Shown here piece after piece: positions 1-5,651 of a stretch of DNA of 5,651 bases. The notes under the pieces are model-generated. The model did no database searches and was not told the DNA's origin. It was given only the letters and a program-made list of their open reading frames with translations. How positions within the stretch are numbered: position 1 is the first letter of the stretch; each line of letters starts with the position of its first letter. The DNA comes from Lachnospiraceae bacterium (GTDB lineage Bacteria > Bacillota > Clostridia > Lachnospirales > Lachnospiraceae). The stretch lies in assembly GCA_017420605.1 (NCBI GenBank), contig JAFOIS010000181.1, positions 1-5,651 of the forward strand, written 5' to 3'. Position numbers and translations under genes: made by a program.

Positions 1-1077
1 ATTTCCGGCCTCATCGGTCCGGTCACGCACCAGCTGTGCAACATGGCCTACGCCGTGACCGCAGCGGTCGGCGGCTTCCTTGTCGTCCTCCGGAATTTCG
101 ACATCGGCGGCCTTGCCGTCTCCCTCAACTACACGCGCACCTTCAACCGGCCGGTCAACGAGATCTCGATGCAGCTGAGCACGATCTATTCCGCGCTCGC
201 CGGGTTCGAGCGGATCGAAGAGATCCTGAAGATGGAAGGAACGGAAGCGGAAGTCCTTGAAAGCGCTGAAAGCCGCGGAAATCCTGACGCGGAAACGGCG
301 GAAGGTGCGGCAGAGAGCACCGGCCCGTCCGGCAATACCGTCCTGCGCGGCGACATCGACCTCTCCCGCGTCACCTTCGGCTATGTGCCGGATATTCCGG
401 TCCTGCGCGACATTTCCCTGCACGCGCGCCCCGGGGAGAAGATCGCCCTCGTCGGCTCGACCGGCGCGGGCAAGACGACCGTGACGAACCTGCTCACCCG
501 GTTCTACGGGATCGACAGCGGCAGCATCACGATCGACGGCCGGCCGATCGAAAGCATCCCGCTTGCCGTTCTGCGCGGCAATATCGCCATGGTGCTGCAG
601 GACACCCATCTCTTTACCGGCACGGTCCGCGAAAACATCCGCTACGGACGGCCCGGCGCTTCCGACGATGACGTCGTTGCCGCGGCGAAGGCCGCTTCGG
701 CGCATTACTTCATCCTGCGTCTTAAGGACGGGTACGATACCGTCCTCACCCACGACGGCGCCTCCCTCTCCCAGGGACAGCGCCAGCTCCTCGGCATTGC
801 CCGCGCGGCCATTTCCCATGCCCCGATCCTGATCCTCGACGAAGCGACGAGCTCCGTCGACACCCTGACCGAAAAACACATCGAAGAAGGCATGGACGCC
901 CTCATGTCGGGGCGGACGACCCTCGTGATCGCGCACCGCCTGTCCACGGTCCGCACGGCCGACAACATCCTCGTGCTCGAGCACGGGCGTATCCTGGAGA
1001 GCGGCAATCATAAAACGCTCCTTGAAAAAGGCGGCCGCTACGCCGATCTGTACCGCGAGATCGCGGAACTTGACTAA
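1..1077 (+). CDS. ABC exporter half-transporter, C-terminal part (5' truncated by window)
   Basis: This is the 3' end of a gene for a membrane ABC exporter of the YheH/MdlB type, in which one polypeptide fuses a six-helix membrane domain to an ATPase and works as a dimer. The frame is open from base 1, so the start and most of the membrane domain lie outside. Visible residues 1 to about 77 are the last helices and coupling region (conserved pattern YTRTFNRPVNEIS). The ATPase domain is complete: A-loop Tyr at 382-384, Walker A GSTGAGKT (454-477), Q-loop Gln (598-600), signature LSQGQ (766-780), Walker B ILILDE with catalytic Glu at 841-843, D-loop SSVD, and H-loop His (934-936). It should therefore be able to hydrolyse ATP. 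LSQGQ instead of LSGGQ is common in this subfamily. Such genes often occur as heterodimer pairs; a partner could lie upstream but is not seen. A 35-residue acidic, Gly/Ser/Ala-rich linker (232-336) joins the two domains. The substrate cannot be told. Confidence 0.95.
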   Translation: MSGLIGPVTHQLCNMAYAVTAAVGGFLVVLRNFDIGGLAVSLNYTRTFNRPVNEISMQLSTIYSALAGFERIEEILKMEGTEAEVLESAESRGNPDAETAEGAAESTGPSGNTVLRGDIDLSRVTFGYVPDIPVLRDISLHARPGEKIALVGSTGAGKTTVTNLLTRFYGIDSGSITIDGRPIESIPLAVLRGNIAMVLQDTHLFTGTVRENIRYGRPGASDDDVVAAAKAASAHYFILRLKDGYDTVLTHDGASLSQGQRQLLGIARAAISHAPILILDEATSSVDTLTEKHIEEGMDALMSGRTTLVIAHRLSTVRTADNILVLEHGRILESGNHKTLLEKGGRYADLYREIAELD

Positions 1078-1098
1078 GCATGAAGGGAATGATATACT
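1070..1098 (+). promoter_or_regulatory. Sigma-A/sigma-70-type promoter of the MATE-pepT pair
   Basis: A -35 box TTGACT (1070-1075, 5 of 6 consensus) is separated by exactly 17 bases from a -10 box TATACT (1093-1098, 5 of 6). A TG dinucleotide at 1090-1091 adds an extended -10 element. The -35 box overlaps the Asp and stop codons of the ABC gene. Transcription would be expected to start near 1105, leaving a leader of about 83 nt before the MATE start codon. No clear terminator separates the ABC gene from this promoter, so read-through from upstream is also possible. Confidence 0.85.
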
Positions 1099-1104
1099 CC
1101 GTGC

Positions 1105-1122
1105 AAGCGCTCTTCGGCGCTT
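1105..1122 (+). other. Small stem-loop at the predicted 5' end of the MATE leader
   Basis: AAGCGC (1105-1110) pairs perfectly with GCGCTT (1117-1122) around a 6-nt loop, TCTTCG. The stem begins at about the predicted transcription start, so it may cap and stabilise the 5' end of the message. It is followed only by TTTCC, so it is a poor candidate for a terminator of the upstream ABC gene, although that role cannot be excluded. Confidence 0.45.
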
Positions 1123-1148
1123 TCCATAGTTTACGTTTCGCGCGCGAC

Positions 1149-1173
1149 GGATCCGCCAGGTAGATCCGGATCC
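1149..1173 (+). repeat. 7-bp inverted repeat just upstream of the MATE RBS
   Basis: GGATCCG (1149-1155) and CGGATCC (1167-1173) are perfect inverted repeats with an 11-nt spacer, ending one base before the ribosome binding site. As RNA this could form a hairpin that sits against the Shine-Dalgarno sequence; as DNA it could be a repressor operator downstream of the start site. Both arms also contain overlapping palindromes (CGGATCCG and ATCCGGAT), so part of the symmetry may be incidental. I do not recognise a known riboswitch class. Confidence 0.4.
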
Positions 1174-1174
1174 T

Positions 1175-1181
1175 TAAGGAG
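1175..1181 (+). promoter_or_regulatory. Ribosome binding site of the MATE gene
   Basis: TAAGGAG lies 6 bases before the ATG at 1188. This strong Shine-Dalgarno sequence decides the start codon and places the conserved MATE N-terminus (about residues 12-48) in the protein. Confidence 0.85.
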
Positions 1182-1187
1182 ACTACG

Positions 1188-2579
1188 ATGCCGCAGCAGG
1201 GTGCGCAGGCGGAGAATGCCATCACGACCGGTGTGATCTGGAAACAGATCCTGGTCTTTTTTTTACCGATCGTTGCCGGATCGGTCTTTCAGCAGCTCTA
1301 CAACATGGTCGACACGATCGTCGTCGGCCATTACGTCGGTACGCATGCCCTGGCCGCCGTCGGCAACGCCGGCCTCATCACGCAGCTGATCGTCGGCTTC
1401 TTTGTCGGCGTCGCCTCCGGCGCGACGGTCGTCACGGCCCAGTATTACGGGGCCGGACTTCCGGGGCGCGTTTCCGACGCCGTCCATACCGCAATGGCGC
1501 TCTCCCTCGTATTCGGCGCCCTCGTGACCGGTCTCGGGATCCTGACCGCACGCCCGCTGCTCCTTCTCATCCGGCAGCCGGCGGAGCTTATCGACGATAC
1601 GGTGCTCTACCTCAGGGTCTTCTACGCGGGCGTGACCGGCGCCATGGTCTACAACATGGGCACGGGCATCCTGCGTTCGGTCGGCGACTCGAAACGGCCG
1701 CTCTATATCCTGATCGCGGCAAGCCTTGTCAACGTCGTACTGGACCTTCTCTTCGTGCTCGTCTTCCACTGGGGCATCTTCGGCGTCGCGCTCGCCACGG
1801 TGCTCTCGGAATTCATTTCCGCGCTGCTCATCGTGATCTGCCTGTTCCGGACGAACGATTCCTATAAGCTGCATCTCCGGAAGCTGCGCCTCCACTGGCG
1901 CATTTTCCTCGAGATCATCCGGATCGGCCTGCCGGGCGGATTCGAATCGATCCTCTACGTCAGTTCGACGCTCATCATCCAGTCCGCGGTCAACGGTTTC
2001 GGCACGTCCATCATCGCCGCCTGGTCGACCACCGGTAAGATCGACAGCGTCGTCTGGCTCGTCATGCAGGCCTTCGGCATCGCGATCACGACCTTCATCG
2101 GCCAGAATTTCGGCGCGCAGCGGTACGACCGCGTAAAACAGTGCGTCCGCACGGGCCTGCTCATGAATTTTGCCAGCATCGCGGTGCTCAGCGTTTTCGT
2201 GTATTTCACCTGTCCGTTCCTCATGCGGATCTTCACGGACGATACGGAGGTCATTTACTGGGCGTCCTACATCATGCGGTACTTCGCGCCGTTTTATGTG
2301 GTCTACGTCGTGATCAGCGTGCTCTCCAGCACGATCCGGGCCTGCGGGGAAGCGTTCCCGCCGATGCTCGTCACGACGCTCGGGATCTGCGGCTTCCGTA
2401 TTTTCTGGATGTTCGCCGTCCTGCCGCACCGGCATACGCTCGGCATGGTGTCGCTGAGCTTCGGGACGTCGTGGATCCTCACGGCGACGGTGTTTACGAT
2501 ATACTATCTCCGCATGCGCTGGATGAAGCGGTGCATTGCGAGAATGGAAGGATACAGCGTTCACGGAAGGAGACTTTAA
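1188..2579 (+). CDS. MATE family efflux transporter (YoeA-like)
   Basis: A 463-residue integral membrane protein of normal length for the MATE family, which exports cationic drugs or metabolites in exchange for Na+ or H+. It is hydrophobic throughout and compatible with 12 membrane helices in two six-helix repeats. Repeat one begins with the conserved IWKQIL stretch and the helix-1 motif QQLYNMVD (Asp42, the acidic residue tied to cation coupling in the family). Repeat two starts near residue 243 (IRIGLPGGFES) and contains GQNFGAQ at residues 305-311, a family hallmark. The start is fixed by a strong RBS. Transcription probably starts about 83 bases upstream from its own promoter. The 3' end contains the RBS of pepT, and the stop codon abuts the pepT start, so the two are co-transcribed and probably translationally coupled. 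An unusual terminator-like hairpin with eight T residues lies in codons 13-26. The substrate is unknown; a metabolite or peptide-related role is as possible as drug efflux. Confidence 0.93.
   Translation: MPQQGAQAENAITTGVIWKQILVFFLPIVAGSVFQQLYNMVDTIVVGHYVGTHALAAVGNAGLITQLIVGFFVGVASGATVVTAQYYGAGLPGRVSDAVHTAMALSLVFGALVTGLGILTARPLLLLIRQPAELIDDTVLYLRVFYAGVTGAMVYNMGTGILRSVGDSKRPLYILIAASLVNVVLDLLFVLVFHWGIFGVALATVLSEFISALLIVICLFRTNDSYKLHLRKLRLHWRIFLEIIRIGLPGGFESILYVSSTLIIQSAVNGFGTSIIAAWSTTGKIDSVVWLVMQAFGIAITTFIGQNFGAQRYDRVKQCVRTGLLMNFASIAVLSVFVYFTCPFLMRIFTDDTEVIYWASYIMRYFAPFYVVYVVISVLSSTIRACGEAFPPMLVTTLGICGFRIFWMFAVLPHRHTLGMVSLSFGTSWILTATVFTIYYLRMRWMKRCIARMEGYSVHGRRL
1226..1264 (+). terminator. Intrinsic-terminator-like hairpin inside the MATE coding region (possible attenuator)
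   Basis: Outer stem GACCGG (1226-1231) pairs with CTGGTC (1251-1256) with one G-U pair; a 3-nt bulge TGT (1232-1234) separates it from inner stem GATCTG (1235-1240) and CAGATC (1245-1250), closed by a GAAA tetraloop (1241-1244). Eight T residues (1257-1264) follow with no gap. This is the layout of a Rho-independent terminator, on the sense strand, 39 to 77 bases into the MATE gene and about 120-160 nt after the predicted transcription start. The coding of this region is not in doubt because the peptide is family-conserved. The bulge lowers stability, so activity is an inference. Confidence 0.5.
2567..2572 (+). promoter_or_regulatory. Ribosome binding site of pepT inside the MATE gene
   Basis: AAGGAG lies within the last codons of the MATE gene, 7 bases before the pepT ATG at 2580. 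Because the MATE stop codon (2577-2579) directly abuts the ATG, ribosomes finishing MATE are positioned to reinitiate on pepT. Confidence 0.85.
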
Positions 2580-3788
2580 ATGATAAAGAATAAGGAACTG
2601 ATCGAACGGTTTCTGCGGTATGTAAAGATCGACACGAAGTCGGATGAAGATTCGGGGTGCGTCCCGTCGACCGCAAAACAGCATGACCTCGCGCGGCTGC
2701 TTGATAAGGAGCTCCGGGAGATGGGCATGCCGGAGGTGATCTATGACACGGAGCACTGCGTCATTTACGCATATCTGCCCGGAAATGATCCCGCTTCGGA
2801 AAACGACGCGATCGGCTTCATTTCCCATATGGACACCTCGCCTGCCGTAAGCGGCGAAAACGTCCGCCCGCGGATCCTGGAAAACTACGACGGCAGGGAC
2901 AGCCTCCTTGATCCGAAGGATTTCCCGGTGCTTGCGAAGCATATCGGGGAGGACCTCATCGCCACCGACGGCACAACGCTCCTCGGCGCGGACGACAAGG
3001 CCGGCGTCGCGGAAATCATGACCATGCTCTCCTATTTCCTTTCGCATCCATGCGTCCCGCGCCGGCCCATTGCAGTCGCGTTTACCCCGGATGAGGAGAT
3101 CGGCCATGGCGTCGATCATTTCGACGTGACGAAATTCCGCGCGCCGTTTGCCTATACGGCCGACGGCGGCGCCTTCGGCGCGATCGAGTACGAGACCTTC
3201 AACGCGGCGGCCGCGGAGGTCGCGATCCGCGGACGGAGCGTCCATCCCGGTTCCGCGAAGGGCCTCATGATCAACGCCGCCATCGTCGCAACGGAATTCA
3301 ACGCCCTTCTGCCGGATATGGAACGTCCGGAGCATACCGAGGGACGGGAAGGCTTCTACATGCTGATGGACATCGGCGGGGAATGCGAAACGGCGCACCT
3401 TTCGTATATCGTCCGCGATCACGACAGAGACCTCTTCGAAGCGCGGAAAGCGAAAATGGAAGAGATCACGCGGAAACTCAATGAAAAGTACGGGGAAGGG
3501 ACCGTCTCCCTCACCCTCACCGATCAGTACTACAACATGGCTTCCGTCGTGCTGCAGTATCCCGCCCTCCTCCGCCGCGCCGAAGAGGCGATCCGCTCGC
3601 TCGGCACGGAGCCGTATTCGGAACCGGTCCGCGGCGGCACGGACGGGTCGCGGCTCTCCTTTATGGGACTGCCCTGCCCCAACCTTGCGACCGGCGGCTA
3701 CAATTACCACAGCCGCTATGAGTTCGCGAGCATCCAGGAAATGGAAAAATGCTGCGAAACGCTGATCCGGATCGCGAAAGCGGGCTGA
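2580..3788 (+). CDS. pepT: Peptidase T (tripeptide aminopeptidase, M20B)
   Basis: A 402-residue cytoplasmic zinc metallopeptidase, close to the usual length for PepT, which removes the N-terminal residue from tripeptides. The di-zinc site is intact: His83 and Asp85 in SHMDTS, the bridging Asp in LLGADDKAG (residues 134-142), Glu172-Glu173 in FTPDEEIG, Asp195 in YTADGG, and His377 in GGYNYHSRYEF. The dimerisation domain insert carries VHPGSAKGLMINA, and the PepT-typical RGGTDGSRLSFMGLPCPN stretch precedes the last zinc ligand. These motifs separate it from other M20 peptidases. There is no signal peptide. The start is set by the RBS in the preceding gene. It is transcribed behind the MATE exporter with no gap, and a cysteine aminopeptidase gene follows 140 bases downstream, pointing to intracellular peptide turnover. 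No convincing terminator follows the stop, so transcripts may continue into pepC. Confidence 0.95.
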   Translation: MIKNKELIERFLRYVKIDTKSDEDSGCVPSTAKQHDLARLLDKELREMGMPEVIYDTEHCVIYAYLPGNDPASENDAIGFISHMDTSPAVSGENVRPRILENYDGRDSLLDPKDFPVLAKHIGEDLIATDGTTLLGADDKAGVAEIMTMLSYFLSHPCVPRRPIAVAFTPDEEIGHGVDHFDVTKFRAPFAYTADGGAFGAIEYETFNAAAAEVAIRGRSVHPGSAKGLMINAAIVATEFNALLPDMERPEHTEGREGFYMLMDIGGECETAHLSYIVRDHDRDLFEARKAKMEEITRKLNEKYGEGTVSLTLTDQYYNMASVVLQYPALLRRAEEAIRSLGTEPYSEPVRGGTDGSRLSFMGLPCPNLATGGYNYHSRYEFASIQEMEKCCETLIRIAKAG

Positions 3789-3798
3789 TAAGGCATTC

Positions 3799-3827
3799 TT
3801 TCCAACCTGCGGCAAATATGGTACGAT
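3799..3827 (+). promoter_or_regulatory. Probable promoter of pepC
   Basis: TTTCCA (3799-3804, 4 of 6 match to -35) and TACGAT (3822-3827, 4 of 6 match to -10) are spaced by 17 bases, and TG at 3819-3820 gives an extended -10. Transcription would begin near 3834, giving a leader of about 95 nt. The leader contains a direct repeat TCGCACCG (3835-3842 and 3889-3896); I see no recognisable riboswitch or strong hairpin in it. Confidence 0.6.
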
Positions 3828-3914
3828 ATGGACGTCGCACCGATGGACCGCACGAACGGATCACACAGATAGCCCCGCGCGGATAACATCGCACCGGCAT
3901 AAAACCTGATCAAA

Positions 3915-3921
3915 AAAGGAG
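3915..3921 (+). promoter_or_regulatory. Ribosome binding site of pepC
   Basis: AAAGGAG, set in an A-rich stretch likely to be unstructured, lies 7 bases before the ATG at 3929. This favours efficient translation and fixes the start codon. Confidence 0.88.
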
Positions 3922-3928
3922 AATTAAC

Positions 3929-5266
3929 ATGTCAGATTTCCAGGGCGTATCAAAAGAGACCATAGGCAGCCTTTCTGCGGCATATCAGAAAGATCCTCTT
4001 TGCCGCGCTATGACAAACGCGCTCTACAAAACGAGCGTTTTCAACGTTTCCTTCCGTCCGCAGAGCCGGCAGAGCGCCCAGTTTGCGTTTTCGATCGATA
4101 TTCCGACGATGGAAGTCACCAACCAGAAGCGGAGCGGCCGCTGCTGGATCTTCGCCGCGCTGAACGTTCTGCGCGAGCGCGTCGCCAAAGCCTGCAATAT
4201 CGAAAAGTTCGAGCTTTCGCAGAACTATATGGCTTTCTGGGACAAGTTTGAGAAGGCCAATTATTTCCTGGAAAGCGCCATCGACCTCGCGGACCGGCCG
4301 GCGGACGACCGGCTGCTCACCTTCATCCTTGAGACCGGTATTGCCGACGGCGGTCAGTGGGATATGTTCGTGAACCTCGTCGTCAAATACGGCGTGGTGC
4401 CGAAGGCCGCCATGGAGGAGACCTTCCAGAGCAGTTCGACCGGGGAAATGAACCGGCTGCTAAATACCTACCTCCGCAGATGCGCCGCCGCCTTCCGCGC
4501 CGCGAAGGCAAAAGGGGAAGACCCGCGGGCGCTTAAGGGCGCGATGCTCGAAGATATCTATAAATACCTGTGCATGAACTTCGGCGAGCCGCCGAAGACC
4601 TTCGATTTCGAGTATTACGACAAGGATAAGAACTATCATATCGACCGGGGCCTTACCGCGCAGGACTTCTTCGAAAAATACGTCGCCGCCGATCTTACGA
4701 ACGACTATATCAGCCTGACCAACTCCCCGACGCAGGACAAGCCGTTCTATCAGAACTACACGATCGACTATCTCGGGAACGTTGCGGAGGGCCATCCTGT
4801 CCAGTATCTCAACGTCCCGATGGAAGACCTCAAGGAAGCGATCCTTGCGTCGCTTCGTGACGGCCAGATCGTCTGGTTCGGTTCCGACGTCGGCCACAGC
4901 GGCGACCGGGAAATGGGGATCTGGAGCACCGAATGCTTCGATTATGAAGGCAGCTTCGGCATGAAGTTCGACATGACCAAGGAAGAGACGCTGGATCTCC
5001 GTCAGAGCGCCATGAACCACGCCATGGTCATCACCGGCGTAAACCTGGATGAAAACGGCAAGCCGCTCAAATGGAAGATCCAGAACAGCTGGAGCGACGA
5101 ACACGGCGAAAAAGGCTTTTATCAGATGAGTGCCGACTGGTTCGACCGCTACGTCTTCCAGGCCGTCGTACAGCGCAAATATCTGCCGGAAAAGATCCTT
5201 GACGCCCTGGATACCCTGCCGCTGCACTTCTATCCGTGGGACCCGATGGGAACGCTTGCGGACTGA
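3929..5266 (+). CDS. pepC: Aminopeptidase C / bleomycin hydrolase family (C1B cysteine peptidase)
   Basis: A 445-residue cytoplasmic papain-fold aminopeptidase of full family length. It releases N-terminal residues from peptides; relatives form hexameric barrels and can also inactivate bleomycin by amide hydrolysis. The catalytic set is complete: oxyanion-hole Gln66 and nucleophile Cys72 in NQKRSGRCWIFA, His364 in MNHAMVITGV, and Asn386 in KIQNSWSDEHGEKGFY. The C-terminus DPMGTLAD resembles the family's C-terminal arm, which reaches into the active site and enforces aminopeptidase specificity. There is no signal peptide or propeptide, as expected for the bacterial enzymes. It has its own probable promoter and a strong RBS, and follows pepT, so the two would cooperate in breaking oligopeptides down to amino acids. 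The first codons are richer in A and T than the rest, as often seen at well-translated starts. A further open frame begins 2 bases after the stop. Confidence 0.95.
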   Translation: MSDFQGVSKETIGSLSAAYQKDPLCRAMTNALYKTSVFNVSFRPQSRQSAQFAFSIDIPTMEVTNQKRSGRCWIFAALNVLRERVAKACNIEKFELSQNYMAFWDKFEKANYFLESAIDLADRPADDRLLTFILETGIADGGQWDMFVNLVVKYGVVPKAAMEETFQSSSTGEMNRLLNTYLRRCAAAFRAAKAKGEDPRALKGAMLEDIYKYLCMNFGEPPKTFDFEYYDKDKNYHIDRGLTAQDFFEKYVAADLTNDYISLTNSPTQDKPFYQNYTIDYLGNVAEGHPVQYLNVPMEDLKEAILASLRDGQIVWFGSDVGHSGDREMGIWSTECFDYEGSFGMKFDMTKEETLDLRQSAMNHAMVITGVNLDENGKPLKWKIQNSWSDEHGEKGFYQMSADWFDRYVFQAVVQRKYLPEKILDALDTLPLHFYPWDPMGTLAD

Positions 5267-5268
5267 GA

Positions 5269-5651
5269 ATGAACATGCCTGCTACTCCCGATACAGGGAT
5301 GGATAAATCCCTTCCGTATTTCGGACTTATCATGACGCAGGATGCACCCGCGGTGCATCCTGTCTTTCCGCTTCCGGAAGGATATGCCTTCTCTCCCTTC
5401 CGCGGGGAATATATCCTTGCCTGGGCGCGCCTCCAGACGGCGGTCGGGCAGATGGAAAACGTGCCGGATGCGGTGCGCTGCTTTATCCGGGATTTCCTGC
5501 TCACCGATGCGTTTATAACGCCGGCGGACAGCGAAACCGGTGTACCCGGACCAAACGCGGCGGAGGGGACCGCATCCGGCAGCGGAAACAGCAAGCCGGA
5601 CCTTGTGTCTTTTACCGCCGCCGTTCTTTCCGGGGAAGATCTGTCCGCATA
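5269..5651 (+). CDS. Possible GNAT-family N-acetyltransferase, N-terminal part (3' truncated by window)
   Basis: This frame is open from the ATG at 5269 to the window end (127 complete codons). The stretch YFGLIMTQDA, then FPLPEGYAFSPF, then EYILAWARLQTAVG and CFIRDFL, resembles from memory the N-terminus of a Bacillota GNAT acetyltransferase group with a PLPEGY motif, a W-A-x-I/L-E/Q helix and a conserved VG; the acetyl-CoA-binding region would lie beyond the window, so this cannot be confirmed here. Residues about 88-112 are a Gly/Ser/Ala/Pro-rich stretch, perhaps an insert. ATG 5269 has only GGA upstream (5260-5262), while ATG 5275 has GAGA (5265-5268); either could be the start, and ATG 5299 is less likely. 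The 2-base gap after pepC suggests co-transcription. A strong inverted repeat lies in its codons 24-32. The function is tentative, and coding itself is likely but not certain. Confidence 0.5.
   Translation, partial: MNMPATPDTGMDKSLPYFGLIMTQDAPAVHPVFPLPEGYAFSPFRGEYILAWARLQTAVGQMENVPDAVRCFIRDFLLTDAFITPADSETGVPGPNAAEGTASGSGNSKPDLVSFTAAVLSGEDLSA
5338..5362 (+). repeat. Perfect 11-bp inverted repeat after pepC, within the next open frame
   Basis: CAGGATGCACC (5338-5348) and GGTGCATCCTG (5352-5362) are exact reverse complements around a 3-nt loop CGC, and a flanking G-U pair (5337/5363) can extend the stem. It lies 72 bases after the pepC stop. Only a broken pyrimidine run TCTTTCC follows, so as an intrinsic terminator it would be weak. 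It may be the pepC terminator, an mRNA 3'-end stabiliser, or an attenuator of the downstream gene. Confidence 0.6.

Noticed and set aside
3777..3803. Search for a terminator after pepT (GAAAG near the stop and CTTTC downstream).
   Set aside because: Only a 5-bp stem with a long loop and no T run could be found, so it was not annotated.
1263..3815. An 850-residue open frame on the minus strand across the MATE and pepT genes.
   Set aside because: It is codon-aligned with two well-recognised plus-strand genes that happen to share a reading frame, and stays open only because they avoid TTA, CTA and TCA codons. Its product is rich in Arg, Asp, Glu and His with no recognisable domain.
3834..3928. 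The pepC leader as a possible riboswitch or T-box.
   Set aside because: No conserved T-box sequence, long stem or terminator is visible; only a short 8-base direct repeat was seen.
4020..4041. Hairpin CGCTC/GAGCG with an 8-nt loop followed by TTTT early in pepC, resembling a weak terminator.
   Set aside because: The stem is only 5 bp with a large loop and the T run is four bases, so it is likely chance within coding sequence.
4460..5227. A 255-residue open frame on the minus strand opposite pepC.
   Set aside because: It lies wholly opposite a gene with intact catalytic motifs, has no visible RBS or family motif, and is explained by GC-rich codon choice.
5067..5594. A minus-strand open frame of 175 residues covering the end of pepC and the following region.
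   Set aside because: It overlaps the pepC catalytic Asn region in antisense and shows no recognisable motif; the plus-strand frame from 5269 has a better family resemblance.

Overview
The window reads as a stretch of chromosome from a GC-rich (roughly 60% by eye) low-complexity-gene-spacing bacterium, most likely a high-GC member of the Bacillota (Clostridia or a relative). The reasons are strong AAGGAG-type ribosome binding sites, sigma-A-like promoters with extended -10 elements, and the gene families present: a YheH/MdlB-like ABC half-exporter, a YoeA-like MATE transporter, PepT, a PepC/bleomycin-hydrolase-type aminopeptidase, and a GNAT-like protein of a kind I associate with Bacillota. 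A high-GC actinobacterium cannot be excluded. All genes are on the + strand.

Layout. Positions 1-1077 hold the 3' part of an ABC exporter gene (end of the membrane domain plus a complete ATPase domain). A 110-base gap (1078-1187) carries a very good promoter whose -35 box overlaps the ABC stop codon, then two small RNA hairpins and a strong RBS. Positions 1188-2579 encode a MATE-family multidrug/metabolite exporter. Its stop codon is directly followed by the start of pepT (2580-3788, tripeptidase), whose RBS lies inside the MATE gene, so the two form a tightly coupled pair. A 140-base gap (3789-3928) holds a second probable promoter and a roughly 95-nt leader for pepC (3929-5266), a cytoplasmic cysteine aminopeptidase. 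Two bases after the pepC stop begins a partial open frame (5269-5651) that runs off the window and looks like the N-terminus of a GNAT acetyltransferase.

Functionally the two peptidases fit intracellular peptide breakdown, while the ABC and MATE proteins are exporters. No mobile element, CRISPR array, tRNA or rRNA is visible.

The most notable observation is not a gene. Within the first 26 codons of the MATE gene (1226-1264) lies a bulged hairpin with a GAAA tetraloop immediately followed by eight T residues, the layout of a Rho-independent terminator. The T run is made by TTT-TTT-TTA; that TTA is the only TTA, CTA or TCA codon in the entire MATE and pepT coding sequences. This suggests a terminator or attenuator embedded in coding sequence. 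A second oddity is a perfect 11-bp stem with a 3-nt loop (5338-5362) inside the start of the last open frame. I see no wholly new multi-gene system here.
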